From: Clarkia xantiana subsp. parviflora
Taxonomy: Eukaryota; Streptophyta; Magnoliopsida; Myrtales; Onagraceae
Assembly: GCA_036873135.1 (NCBI GenBank)
Contig: JAPTYO010000015.1
Coordinates: forward strand, 1,758,839 to 1,822,838
Direction of reading: 5' to 3'
Length of the DNA stretch: 64,000 nucleotides
Part shown: one piece after another, positions 1 to 11,229 of the stretch
Position numbering within the stretch: the stretch's first letter is position 1
Layout: each line of letters opens with the position of its first letter
Program-made: the position numbers and the translations under genes
The notes under the pieces: model-generated
Told to the model about the DNA's origin: nothing
Databases searched by the model: none
Seen by the model: the letters and a program-made list of their open reading frames with translations, nothing else

Positions 1-480
1 AGTAAACACTAATTTTGGCTAGGAAGTATATCTTCTTCTGGGTCTTCAAGTCTCCAAGGTGGTCTTTGGCTTTATTGATGGTGCGAAAAAGTAGAATCTC
101 TGTCGGCGGTGCCCCTGTTGGCGGTGCCTCCATTGGTAGTTCGGAAAAGTAAAACCTCTGACGGCGGTGCCCCTGTTGGCGGTGCCTCCGTTGGCGTGCC
201 CCTGTTTGCGGTACAAAAAATAGAACCTCCGTCGGCGGTGCCCCTGCTGGCGGTGCCCCTGTTGGCGGTGCCCCTGTTGGCGGTGCCTCCATTGGTAGTG
301 TGGAAAATAGAACCTCCGTTGGCGGTGCCTCTGTTGGCGGTGCCTCCATTGGTGTTGCGGAAAAGTAAAGCCACGGTCGGCGATGCCTCTGTTGGCGGTG
401 CCTCCATTGGTGTTGCGGAAAAGTAAAGCCCCGGTCGGCGATGCCTCTGTTGGCGGTGCCTCCGTTGGCGTGCCCCGTTG
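1..480 (-). repeat. Tandem-repeat 3' region of a Tat-type element, inverted copy
   Basis: The stretch is built of a core of about 15 bp (ggcggtgcctctgtt and variants) grouped into units of about 60 bp that end in gcggaaaagtaaa. Bases 1-60 are the reverse complement of 15253-15312 with few mismatches, and the array mirrors the one at 14925-15225. It is therefore the 3' non-coding region of another copy of element G5, here in minus orientation; its LTR would lie to the left of the window. Open frames across it on both strands come from repeat periodicity and are not genes. Confidence 0.7.
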
Positions 481-1079
481 ACTCTTAGAAAGATGGAAAA
501 CTTTAGATCCTGATTGTCACTTGACTTGTAGGAACAGACTGAAACAGTCCTACTCATCCTCGAATGGTGACTTGCAAGAGCAGACTGTAACATTCCCGCT
601 TGTCGTAAATTTGTCTTAGAAGGTGCTGTGTTGTATAAAAAACACATGCGTATGAATGTTTGTTCCTAATTTTTGCCTAAGTTGTGCATGGTGCGACAAC
701 TTAGCGATATTTTTTATTTTTTGAAGAATTTCTCTCTTATTCTCTCATTTTTCCACGGTCGATTGAGAGATTTCCGACCGTGCCACTCGTTTTTTTCTCT
801 CCTTTTTCCATGACTGCAATTTCTGAATTTGCAACCATGCCCCTCATTTCCTGATTTTGCCTAGGTCGCCCTTTCGTGTTTTCAACCTAGCGGAAGCATT
901 CTTTTTGTGGTAGCCAATTAAAAGGTGGTTGTGACCCTCTCAATTGAATTCTCCGTTGCGGAAGCTCTTCTTTTGAGTAGTCAATTTCGGGTTGACTGTG
1001 GCCCGTCATTCCAATCTCGATGCATGAGTACTCTAATTTATAGCCGTTTAGAGGGTGGCTGTAGCCCTTTCACCAAATA
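481..1079. other. Unassigned stretch left of Copia C1
   Basis: No gene is visible. It holds pyrimidine-rich tracts near 720-810 and several lightly repeated phrases of the type ggtggttgtgaccct / gggtggctgtagccct at 920-1070. The 5' end of the C1 LTR probably lies here, but the right-hand C1 LTR has a deletion in the matching part, so I could not fix the boundary or a target-site duplication. Confidence 0.4.
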
Positions 1080-1422
1080 TAACCCTTGTGGTGATTTAAG
1101 AGAAAACCTTCCTCCCCATAACCACATATTCGGCTGAACCACTCCTTCACCAAGGGTGCGCCAATTTGCCTTCGGCAAACACTTCGGAGATTCTCCCTGC
1201 CAATAATCTATCAGAGACTTTCCTGTGGAGAATATACCGCGTAGGGCTTCCTTAACAAGAACCTCTACGGGTGCCGATCGGAGGACCGTGGACTCCCTGT
1301 TGCAGGATCTTGGGACTACTGATTACGTCTGATGTATGTGCGAATCTTCCGCTGTGTAATATTGATTACTAGCATGTACCATGCTTATAGTATCTGTAGT
1401 GATTACTCCCCGTAATCTAACA
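1080..1422 (+). repeat. C1 5' LTR, right part
   Basis: It aligns with 14690-14924: both have a run from gtgatttaag through ctgtggagaatatacc to gtaatctaaca. The LTR ends in ca at 1422, directly before the primer-binding site. The segment 1110-1200 (ccataaccacatattcggc onward) is absent from the right-hand copy. Confidence 0.75.
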
Positions 1423-1423
1423 G

Positions 1424-1436
1424 TGGTATCAGAGCC
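1424..1436 (+). promoter_or_regulatory. C1 primer-binding site
   Basis: The sequence tggtatcagagcc directly follows the LTR end. It is the standard plant Copia site complementary to the 3' end of initiator tRNA-Met, where minus-strand synthesis starts. The same site, with the same following bases (tgttaggagttc), occurs in C3 at 53121-53133. Confidence 0.9.
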
Positions 1437-1560
1437 TATGTTAGGAGTTCATGATTTTGATAAATTGTTGTTCTTGAAAGTTTTTTAATTTTGGCCGCAA
1501 AATTTAAGAGAAGAAAATTTAAAAATTTTAAGTTAATGGTGCCAAAATTTTCATGGTGTT

Positions 1561-2642
1561 TGTTAGATATTTGTCCAATTCGGGTTCGTATTTACATTTC
1601 GGGCCTCGCAAAATACTCCAAAACCCGTAAAAGATTTCTTCCGCAGACACCCAAGTCCAAAACGGTCCGGAATACGCGCAGTACCCGGACCGGGGGACTT
1701 CCGGATTACCCTAAGGCAATCCGGGTAGGTCCGGATTACCGACATGCTCCGCGCACTTATCTCGATTATTTTGCCAACTACGAGAAGTCAGTGTGCGCAT
1801 AGCCCCCCTTTAAACCGGCATCAAACCGTACTGATGTAGCGTGATGGGGATTGATGAGACAAAGACTCGTTGATTCGAAAGGGAATGCCGAGAATTTATT
1901 GGATAGAGGCGCAAGAATTCGTTGATTCTAAGAATACCTGAAGAATTGACGCAGAGTAGAGGAAAACCTCAATTTTTTTCATATATCAATAATCTAAATG
2001 TAAATGACGGCTAACAAACTTTAAATAGAAAAATCTAAAAACCTAACCCTAGGACAAAATCTGAAATTAACAATAAAGCCCCAAACAAAAACAGACAAAT
2101 TATAAAAAAGACCGAACGAAACATAAAACTGAAAATTTGACCATCTAGACGAAGGAATTTGGCCAAAACACGCCATATTCTATAGTACACTATAGGTCTT
2201 GCTCATATCGTCGTTTCCGCATGAAAAAAGGTACTCGCACGCCCAAATCCGAGACTTCGCCCACATCACGTACAAAACCGGGCACGATCCTTTGGTTTCC
2301 TGTTTCCTTTAAATAGGGACCTAGGTCTCCCATTTTAAACAATTCCCTCATTATGGCTTTTCGAGCTCTGACTTCTCTCTAAAGATTTTTTCTCTCTAAA
2401 AGATTATGACTTGAGCGTCGGAGAGGGCCCAACCAGCATCCCCCCCCCCTCTTCCACGCTGGTTACTGCCCCTTGTGCAGGACCCGGAGTTCGAAAGATC
2501 AAAGTCCGGAAGTTGAAGACTGGTTCGAGGATCGTGTATCAAGGTTCGCAGTATACATACAGACACCCGTTCCTGTGCACACATTCAGAGCCCGTTCGTG
2601 GGAGAGAAGCCCGAAGTTACCCAAGTGGAAACAAACTTAACA
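1561..2642 (+). repeat. G1 5' LTR, interrupted by solo LTR S1
   Basis: It is 1082 bp against 643 bp for the 3' LTR; the excess is S1 plus its target duplication. The two copies otherwise align from tgttagat to cttaaca. A TATA-like tttaaatagggac lies near 2308, followed by a pyrimidine-rich leader (cttctctctaaag) as in the other LTRs of this family. Confidence 0.88.
1832..2268. mobile_element. Solo LTR S1 inserted in the G1 LTR
   Basis: A 437-bp block is absent from the G1 3' LTR. It begins tgatgt and ends acatca, a perfect 6-bp terminal inverted repeat of the TG...CA kind, and is flanked by a perfect 5-bp duplication cgtac (1827-1831 and 2269-2273). These are the marks of a solo LTR left after recombination between two LTRs. 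No primer site or polypurine tract adjoins it, so its strand and family are unknown. Confidence 0.82.
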
Positions 2643-2653
2643 TTTGGCGCCGT
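2643..2653 (+). promoter_or_regulatory. G1 primer-binding site
   Basis: The sequence tttggcgccgt follows the LTR end. The tggcgcc core is typical of plant Gypsy/Tat elements and is shared by G2, G3 and G4. It is followed immediately by ggcggaa, the right-hand side of the internal deletion. Confidence 0.8.
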
Positions 2654-3524
2654 GGCGGAAATCCTCTTAATAGACGACAACCCCACACACTAAAAGTATG
2701 TATACTCTCTTAAGGGTTCATACACCATGAAGACTTATGCCTGAAAAAGGATAGCTTCATGTTACACGCTTATAAAAGCAAAACTTGTACAAAACTCATC
2801 AAACTTACAAGTCGAGTCTTGTATAACGTTATCTTGCTCTTTAGCATATAACACCAAAACAACAAAATCAGCAAGAAGTATCTTGCAACAAAATCGCCTT
2901 AGAGTGGAACTAAGACACGGTATAAACTTAAGTCTTGCTACGTCAAGATGACACTGCTACATGTCAAAGGCCAAGTGCCAAGTACTTTACTACCTGCAAT
3001 GCTACAAGTACCAAGTGTACATAACACCCTGCAATGCGCAAGTCGCAACATCGTATGTTCTATCCATCACAACAAAGAGTTCAATCCTATCATACAAGTC
3101 CATTACATACCGACAATGAAAATAACGCAAGGTATGAAATATTACTAACAATTTATCACATGTTTATTATTATTGAAAACAGGTCCAAGTGATGAAATAC
3201 CATGCAAGCAAAGGCATAAATAAAGATTTATCGAAAACCTCAAAACAACGTCAACCCATTCACAAAGGGTTCAACATGCTGGAAGCGGACAACCTGACAC
3301 CAACCAAGAGATAACATCATCTCCAAGGATCTATGGCAAAGAGTTCATAATGTCAACATCAACTGCAATGTCGTCATCCGCACAAAAGACACGGCAAGAA
3401 TGGTCGCTTCAACTTCAATACGACATAGCTCTTCAACATAAGCGCGACAATCAGCAGTGCGTGTATCAAAATCAGCCGTCTTCAAGATCAAGTTTCAAGT
3501 GTGAAGAAGTAAACAACGCTTACC
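2654..3524. other. G1 internal non-coding sequence
   Basis: It matches G2 from about 46983 to 47740 in order (gacgacaacccca, agggttcatacacca, gtcgagtcttgtataacg). No gene is visible on the plus strand. On the minus strand it corresponds to the region downstream of the antisense gene; the final coiled-coil exon seen in G2 is not recognisable here. Confidence 0.6.
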
Positions 3525-4126
3525 TCAATGGAAGAAACGCTCCTCTTTAGGCGGGTCCCTCGACCAGGGGGCAGAAGGCACCACCACACGACCCTCAACT
3601 CTATTCCCTTTATCGCAAGAAGGAGTTAGCACGGTCGTACTCGACATAAAGAACATAGAATCGCTCGAGGAACGTGCCCCTGCGTCGGATCTTTTGAGAA
3701 TTGTGCTAAAGCCAGGAACTGCAACCACGCGTTCAGCAACATGAAAGCAATAACTTGGAAAATTAACAAGTTCAAAGAAGATACAAGGAGTTGCCTTACT
3801 CACAAGTCCTTTATCGCGACCATGTCCGGAGACTCCAGAGTAGCGGGGGCAATTGTACGGACATTCCTTCCAACAAGCGGATTACTGTATACATCGGCTA
3901 TCTGCAAAGACGAGCTTTTTCCATCAGTCCGACCTACATTACAACATGATACAAGTCATAAAGATCATCAACATACAAAATCTTCATAAGGACGTATATG
4001 TGTACCGACATCAATTAATCAAGCGAGGACATCAACATCTACACTTCGTGTACTATTTAGCTGCTCAACCATGTCGACATCCGAACACATAGTTACTCGC
4101 AGAATGGAAATAGTAGACTTACTCAT
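3525..4126 (-). pseudogene. Remnant of the antisense gene of G1
   Basis: Two pieces match the antisense gene of G2. The start at 4126 reads MSKSTISILRVTMCSD, like the G2 start MSKSSIPVPRVTLCSD. The piece at about 3760-3525 reads AERVVAVPGF and later PSCDKGNRVEGR, like G2 TERVVAVLAT and HSCDKGKRVESR. The domain between them, which in G2 has the transposon-protein similarity, is almost wholly deleted. The gene lies opposite to the direction of its element. It is not functional. Confidence 0.65.
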
Positions 4127-4410
4127 GATAACAGCCGTGGGAAGATTAATTCCGACAAGAAGATAGCAAGATCTGATATCCTGAAAAATGCAACCAACAA
4201 TCCAATCAGTGCGCAAACACGCATCAACACTTATGCAAACATTTATGCAATGGACGCTCCATATGAGATAACTATGTACGCACTGACCTAATAATCTTCA
4301 TGCAACAAGTAACAACCATCATACAAGGAGGGGTAACCCTCTCAACACATCGACTTCCATGACGACATCGAGCTCATACTGGCAGCATACATGATTACAA
4401 TGACGAAATA

Positions 4411-5070
4411 TTTCCTAAGTGTTTCCATGTACGTACCTACATGTCGACAAGGATGGATGTCGACAAGCAAGTAATATTTCCTAAGTGTTTCCATGTACGT
4501 ACATACATGTCGACAAGGATGGATGTCGACAAGCAAGGAATATTTTCTAAGTGTTTCCATGTACGTACATACATGTCGACAATGATGGATGTCGACAAGC
4601 AAGGAATATTTTCTAAGTGTTTCCATGTACGTACATACATGTCGACAAGGATGCATGTCGACAAGTGAAGCTTATTTTCTAAGTATTTCCATGTACGTAC
4701 ATACATGTTGACAAGGATGCATGTCGACAAGTGAAGCTTATTTTCTAAGTATTTCCATGTACGTACATACATGTCGACAAGGATGTATGTCGACAAGTGA
4801 AGAATATTTTCTAAGTATTTCCATGTACGTACATACATGTCGACAAGGATGCATGTCGACAAGTGAAGAATATTTTCTCAGTATTTCCATGTACGTACAT
4901 ACATGTCGACAAGGATGCATGTCAACAAGTGAAGAATATTTTCTAAGTATTTCCATGTACGTAGATACATGTCGACAAGGATGCATGTCGACAAGGGGAG
5001 AATATTTTCTAAGTGTTTCCATGTACGTACATACATGTCGACTAGGATGGATTGCATGCATCAAGTAGCT
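4411..5070. repeat. 66-bp tandem array of G1, ten units
   Basis: Units start at 4411, 4477, 4543, 4609, 4675, 4741, 4807, 4873, 4939 and 5005, exactly 66 bp apart. Each holds tttctaagtgtttccatg, the self-complementary atgtacgtacat, and two catgtcgac motifs. Because 66 is a multiple of three, the array stays open in several frames on both strands and gives spurious 22-residue repeat proteins. It sits in the 3' region of the element, as tandem arrays do in Tat/Ogre elements, and is shared with G2. Confidence 0.92.
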
Positions 5071-6550
5071 ATTATCAACTTCTATACAGTACCTCCTAAG
5101 TATTTCTACAACGCTTATCGACAAAGCTCATACGACGACATCTATGGTAACAAGCATTAGATATTGTTAAAATATTTTCTAAGTGTTTTAGCATGCTTGC
5201 AGAAATTGGCCGATGATCAACATACGACGCTCAAAGCACATTGTCTAGCTTACCATTACCCATATACAACAATCAACGATCATGTACGAACAACTATCCA
5301 TCATCAACATCAAGCATGCAAAAACGATAACTAAAGCATGGAGAAACATGACGGCAATGAATACTACGCACAAGGGAAGTATAACAATCAATTTATGCTT
5401 TTCTAAAAATTTCCAACACTTAGAAATTTTTTGTCCAATTTGGAAAGCTAGTTACTCTAATGCATTTTATCAAACACCTTATGTGCATGTTAAGGTGACT
5501 ACACACATGATGATTTCAAGATCGAATTAAGGTTAAACGAAGTCACGAAATGTCCAGCCATGTACGGAATTGAACTCACCAACACGAAGCGAGTTCGAAT
5601 TGACACGTGCCACACCGGAAAATCACGCGCGGCCACCTCCGAGATGACGCGCCGCCGTGGATCTAGTCACGCGCCGCCAATCTCTCTTCCACGCGCCGTC
5701 GACCTTGCTCCCTCCCTTGGCCGGAATCCAATTGATATCAACTACGATGTGTCTACCCCAAATTTATGATCTCAAAAGCTTCATCTTCATCAAGAGTGGA
5801 AAGCTTTTTGGGGGATTTATCTATAAAGGATGTAAGATAATGAGTACTCTCTCTCCTAATTTTCACTAATAGTGCCTACACCATGTGCTAAGGACTAAAC
5901 CTTCATGTATTTTCATATAAGTCCTTAGTAACCTTTACAAGCATCTTTGCATTTCATCTATGTTCATATTGCATACATATTACACAATGCTTCATGACAT
6001 ACTACATGTAATCACTATTACATATTACGTACATAGAATTTATCATGCATGATTCTTATTTATGATCGTTACATGACTATTTTTGTAATCTAAGTATGAA
6101 TTTCATGTTTACATCATGTCTCACATTTACACCATGCTTCATGATTACGTACATGCTCTCCAATTTTATATTGTTCTAAGTGTTTTGCTTATTGCATGAT
6201 TACGTCATCCATTTTCTATATCGTCATCTACATGTTGACAACGTGTTATATACTTATGTCATGTCTCATGATATTATCACGTTGTATAATTCTTTATTAT
6301 TACAAGTATTTTACTCATTACATGATAATTGCGAATATATCGTTAATTGCATGTTGTTGTATGCATATTATCCGCTACGCTAACCCTGTAAACAGATTAC
6401 GTACATACAACGAAAAATTAAAGTTGGTCAAATTTATGATCCCTACACTCGAATTGACAAATAGGCCACCCCTGAGGTCAGTATCGAACCTAAATTGGTC
6501 GAATATCTTATCTTATAAAGAGTCAAGCATGGATTTTGAACCGCTACTTG
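5071..6550. other. G1 3' non-coding region
   Basis: It is homologous to G2 50946-52447, beginning with the shared ggatggattgcatgcatcaa. It contains a GC-rich patch near 5630-5720 with repeated gcgcgccgcc-like words and an AT-rich tract (6000-6380). I see no gene; the open frames are short and differ between the two copies. Confidence 0.6.
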
Positions 6551-6563
6551 ACTCGGGGGCAAG
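6551..6563 (+). promoter_or_regulatory. G1 polypurine tract
   Basis: actcgggggcaag lies directly before the 3' LTR. The same tract stands before the G2 3' LTR (52448-52460), and on the minus strand next to the G4 left LTR (gactcgggggcatg). Confidence 0.75.
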
Positions 6564-7206
6564 TGTTAGATATCTGTCCAATTCAGGTTCGTATTTACAT
6601 TTCGGGCCTCGCAAAATACTCCAAAACCCGTAAAAGAACTCTTCCGCAGACACCCAAGTCCAAAACGGTCAGGAATACGCGCAGTACGAGATTATATTGC
6701 CACGGTCCGGAATAGGTCCGGATTCCCGACATGCTCCGCGCACTTATCCCGATTATATTGCCAAGTACGAGAAGTCAGTGTGCGCATAGCCCCCACTAAT
6801 GACGGTATACGTTTTCCTTTAAACCCGCATCAAACCGTACAAAACCGGACACGATCCTTTGGTTTCCTGTTTCCTATAAATAGGGACTTAGGTCTCCCAT
6901 TTTAAACAATTCCCTCATTCTGGCTTTTCGAGCTCTGACTTCTCTCTAAAGGTTTTCTCTCTCTAAAAGATTATGACTTGAGCGTCGGAGAGGGCCTAAC
7001 CAGTATTCCCCCCTCTTCCACGCTGGTTACTGCCCCTTGTGCAGGACCCGGAGTTCGAAAGATCAAAGTCGGGAAGTTGAAGTCTGGTTCGAGGATCGTG
7101 TATCAAGGTTCGCAGTATACAGAAAGACACCCGTTCCTGTGCACACATCCAGAGCCCGTTCGTGGGAGAGAAACCCGATGTTACCCAAGTGGAAATAAAC
7201 TTAACA
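6564..7206 (+). repeat. G1 3' LTR
   Basis: 643 bp, from tgttagat to cttaaca, followed by the duplication gtgtt. The TATA box cctataaatagggac lies near 6875. It matches 1561-2642 once S1 is removed, with scattered substitutions and small indels. Confidence 0.88.
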
Positions 7207-7696
7207 GTGTTCTTAGTAAAATTTAATGTTCATGATCTTCAAGAAAAACATAATTTTTTTTTTTTCAAAATCGAAATTGTAGATCTTAGTAAAATTTGAT
7301 CTTGAAATTTGACCACTTGTTTCCAATTTCATGTTTGTGCCGAAAACCCTAGAGAAATTACAAGGTAATTTTTTTTTAATTTCTTAGGTTCAAAGTTATT
7401 AATTTCGGCCGAAACTACTAGGAATATTGTTTACCATATTTTAATTTTTATTATAGGTAACAATATATCTATAATTGGAAACATAAGGATAGATTCACAT
7501 AAATATAAAGAAATATATATATATATATATATATATAACTATCAACATATCTAGATAATTAATAGGGTTAAAAATATTATTGATAAATTTAGTTACCTAA
7601 AAGATTGTGAAAATATATTGTCAGTATATTTGTTACCCTATTAAAGATATTAACATTAAATAAAACGTATATTTATATATCATAGCTGAAATTTAC

Positions 7697-7742
<46 letters not shown>

Positions 7743-7805
7743 TATCGATTTTGTCTTACAGATAGAATCTTAGCCATAAATATATATATGTTTATTGAAT
7801 TGACG

Positions 7806-7851
<46 letters not shown>

Positions 7852-8755
7852 TAGCAATATTGAAAATTATTTTACATAATTAATATTTCTTGGTGGCTAA
7901 GTTAAGTTTTTATTATTGGGACTGGATTCATTAGTGGGCTGAATTGCAATTGTTTATTATTCGATAAATATTTATGCATGATTAGAAATGTCGTCTTGAC
8001 TGAGTCAAGCTAGCTAGATAATGTATATTGGGGGCAGAGCCCTGGTTAATTATATGCTATGCGCACTAGGATAGACATGCTGTGATGGTTGAAATTGCCT
8101 AGGATTCATGTCTAGAATGATGCGTAATTGAATATAAGCATGAATTGCAAATCAGCCCCTAATGTTTAAAATATTTTAAAACTGAAAACCAGTCGCCAAA
8201 TGTGTATGATTTGTGTAGAAGTTTCATGTTTGACACGTATGCTAGAATGTTCCGCATTTAATAATTTACTTGGAAGTATAATTATGTATGCAAGCATGAG
8301 TTCCTCGGAATATTAGACGCATGACACGTAAGCATGAGTGTGGTTTGTGTGATGAATGTTACTTGCGTATGATGATCTACATGGATGGTAGAATTATATA
8401 TGCATGAGTAAGTTCATCGGAATATTGTTTTCAAAATAAAAAGGGCATTGAGAAAGCCAACATCGGGTATGCTTGTTTGAAAATTCTCGTTCCAGTAATT
8501 TGCGATTAAAACCGTTTTAAAAGACTGATCTATTGGATTGAATACGACAGTAATGTGAACTCTTTCACAGCCATCTTTCATTGGTTTACTGGAGGTTGGT
8601 TGGTTCAGATGACTGATGAATCGTTACATGTCGCATTCCATCTTAATAGATATCTGATGTATGCAATTTTTTCTCAAAATGTCTTTGTCTCCCTGATTTG
8701 CATAATCATCTATGTGTTAGTATCATTAGTTGCGATCAGCAATGTTATCTCCTAA
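7207..8755 (+). other. C1 leader with TA microsatellites
   Basis: This is the non-coding leader of C1, continued after G1. It matches the C3 leader (53140-55240): gatgttcatgatcttcaag, tcgtcttgactgagtcaag, gaatattagacgcatgac. TA-dinucleotide runs lie at about 7513-7537, 7698-7737 and 7808-7850. Relative to C3 and C4 a segment of about 500 bp (C3 53960-54440) is missing near 7905. Confidence 0.7.
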
Positions 8756-9597
8756 ATGAACAAGGGAGTGAGATTGAACAACAACAATTATAAGATCTGG
8801 AATAAGCGCGCGAGGATGGTAATTACTGAAATGAGAGGTTTGGAGCATCTGAGTTCGAAACATGCCAGGCCAGAAGGAGACCTCACGGTCGATTAGAAGG
8901 AATTCCATGATGAATGGGATGCAAAGGATCAGGAAATTTGTTCCGCCTTGTTGTGACTCCTTGAGGATGACATACTCTATGGGTATGATCACTTTGAGTC
9001 TGCCATGGACCTGTGGGATGGTCTTAAGGCAGGGTTTGGTGTTTACACCATAACCCATAAACGATCATTAAACATCGCTTTAGAATCATACAAAATGAAT
9101 CCCAAGCACACAATGAAGGAGCATATTAACACATGTCTAACATTCTTGCTGACCTCAAGGAGGCAGGAGAAATCCTGACCGAGGAACAGAAGTTCCAATG
9201 CGTGATCCGATCCTTTCCTAACTCTTGGAATAGCATGAAAATGCACCTTAACCATGCCACTCAACTCGATAAACTCGAGAAAGTGCGAGTTCATCTCGAG
9301 CTAGAAGAGGATCGTCTCAAAGCTGAAAAGCCGAGAGCGGAAATGCATCTTGCATCCTCGCATCCAGCTGAGCAAAAGGGTAAACGTAAGAGAAAGAGAC
9401 AGGGCCTTCAGGTTAAGGCTGACAAGTCTTTAGATCCAAAACCTCAGAAGAACTTCAAACGCAAGCAATTCGGTGGCAAGAAAAGGCAAGCAAAACACAC
9501 ACGTAAAGAGGAAACTCGAACTTGTTTTAGGTGTGGCGTAAAAGGACACCTTGCTGCCGCCTGTACCAATCCTCCCAAGGTACGTGCTGAAGGATAA
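8756..9597 (+). pseudogene. gag: C1 gag (Copia capsid/nucleocapsid), broken
   Basis: The frame starts at the ATG at 8756 (MNKGVRLNNNNYKIW). It shows the Copia gag pattern: NNYKIW near residue 10, then DEWDAKD, then ESAMDLWDGL. From about 9131 the frame shifts and continues to a lysine/arginine-rich stretch and a single CCHC zinc knuckle (CFRCGVKGHLAAAC) near 9530-9571, the RNA-binding nucleocapsid motif. There are two in-frame stops (TAG near 8894, TGA near 8955) and one frameshift near 9131, so no full-length product is possible. Gag would form the virus-like particle that packages the element RNA. Confidence 0.85.
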
Positions 9598-11229
9598 TGA
9601 TAACCTCATAATTTCTTCAAGGACTCTTCTCACTCGAAAGTAATTCAATTTACCCTTTTTGGATTAAAGAACCGAGAAGGAGAACAAGCTCAGACCTGAG
9701 GAGTTTGCCCCGGAAACATAAAAACTAAATCAAAGGCTTTATCTTTATTTGCTAAAAGGACCTATTCTTAATATTCAGTTTAAGATACTTAATGATAATA
9801 ATTTTCCTTGAAATATAGGAACCATTTCATTTTGAGCATGTGACAAATGCATGGACAAAGTATTGATTACCCATCTTTCTTAGGCTATTCGATCATTTAT
9901 TGATGTTTGATGCATTGCTTATAATTCTTTCTTAATTATTACTACTCCATTGAATGAAATAATCAATAATGATAATCATATGCGAAACTGATTGGATTAA
10001 ATTGAATTAAATTAAAAAATGAAACGATTTAACCATGAAGCGCATGTGGACCTCGAAAGATGGAACACATCGTTTCAAAATACGAGTTTAATGATGAAGT
10101 GTTTTAATGATTAAGTGCTGATTTTTGTTTGTATCCCTTCGGAAACAACTTATTGATAACGTTTACATAGGTAAGAATTATGCTTCAAAAACTACCACAA
10201 TCATGTAAAAGTATCAACAAACGCATAAGGTGGAAACCAAAAATGCTCAATTCGAAGATGGGATAAAATCTATGAGATGAGTTTGCAAACGAAGAAGGAT
10301 AAGTCGGTTAAACAGTTTTCCTTCAATACGCCTTGAACGTTAAGTCAGGCTAGGCATTCAAATCAAATGACACACTTCAAGAAGCACAGTTCATAAACAT
10401 AATGTTAGAGTCAATCTATCAGTCGTTCCCTATGGGATGAAGAGATATGATTCACATATATGTAAAAATGTGTTATAATGAAATCGGTAAGACACGTCGC
10501 CATATAAGCTAAAGAGTGATAATGAGTCAAATCATATCATCACGCGACATTAATTTGCGCATTAAACATGTATTTGGACCAAGAGTACGTTAACCGCTCT
10601 TAGAAAATACCTGTTCACAACTTGGGAAAGTGGTTTCGTGGTCGAACATGAGACATTACATCACTTGAGGTCGAATTTCCAATGGGTGGTTAGTTACAAA
10701 CTGATGGAGTCTTGATCGAACGAGAGCAGGGTTACACTGACAATCAGGTCCCACTTACTTCGAGTGGGAGATTTGAACCGGCAACTCAAGTGAATGACAT
10801 GGTAAATGATAATGGAAACATTTTCATAGTAAATCCAGTAGAAGGAATAAACCCTACCACACGTAATCACTGTTGCTGCAGAGACGAATCAAGTTAGACC
10901 TGATAGTCATATTGCTGAAAATCCAATAATGCCACAACTACCTATACTACCCATTCTTCCCAGTGGGAGTGATCCGACCAACTTAGTTCCAGGTCCTTGT
11001 GATCAAGGAATTCATCTCGGAAGTAAAACCACGAGACCGAGAGGTCATCCAAGGAAAGTTGTAGGTCAAGGTTCAAGATCTGCTCTTGTTCCTAGTGGGA
11101 GTGATGCTCTGACAAGAAGCATTATTCCGAGTGGGAGAAACGTTCAGACTCAATATGGGATTAACAAGCCTAGATGAAAGTCAAAGGCATCAAAATTCTC
11201 CCAAGAAGTATCCCATTGAGAAAGGGTGA
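9598..11229 (+). other. C1 region between gag and RT, no protease or integrase
   Basis: No protease (D-S/T-G) or integrase (HHCC, DDE) motif is visible in any frame. The sequence is nevertheless shared with C3 and C4: ggaacacatcgtttcaaaa (10064) matches C3 near 56485 and C4 near 61488 (inverted), and gcgcattaaacatgtatt (10557) matches C3 near 56968. Near 10750 and 11090-11140 the phrase agtgggag recurs, as in the linker before RT in C3. Confidence 0.6.

Larger units (their letters stand above)
1561..7206 (+). mobile_element. Gypsy/Tat element G1, deletion derivative without gag-pol
   Basis: It is bounded by LTRs starting tgttagat and ending cttaaca, with a perfect 5-bp target duplication gtgtt at 1556-1560 and 7207-7211. 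It is inserted in the C1 leader, 120 bp past the primer site. Right after its own primer site it jumps to sequence matching G2 from about 46983, so the gag-protease region is missing. What remains is an antisense gene remnant, a 66-bp tandem array, 3' untranslated region and LTR. It is the same family as G2. It is non-autonomous. Confidence 0.9.

Noticed and set aside
72..647. 191-residue minus-strand frame rich in Thr, Asn and Gly
   Set aside because: Most of it is the tandem repeat at 1-480; there is no domain and the mirror copy at 15 kb does not keep the frame.
4437..4862. Long open frames with 22-residue repeats across the 66-bp arrays (also 50294-50769)
   Set aside because: They come from a repeat length divisible by three; frames are open on both strands alike and no start, intron or conserved protein supports a gene.
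4411..5070. Regularly spaced repeats considered as a CRISPR array
   Set aside because: Units are contiguous without unique spacers, and the context is a plant retrotransposon.
7513..7850. TA-rich runs considered as a replication origin or matrix attachment site
   Set aside because: Simple microsatellites in Copia leaders, also present in C3; nothing else supports a special role.
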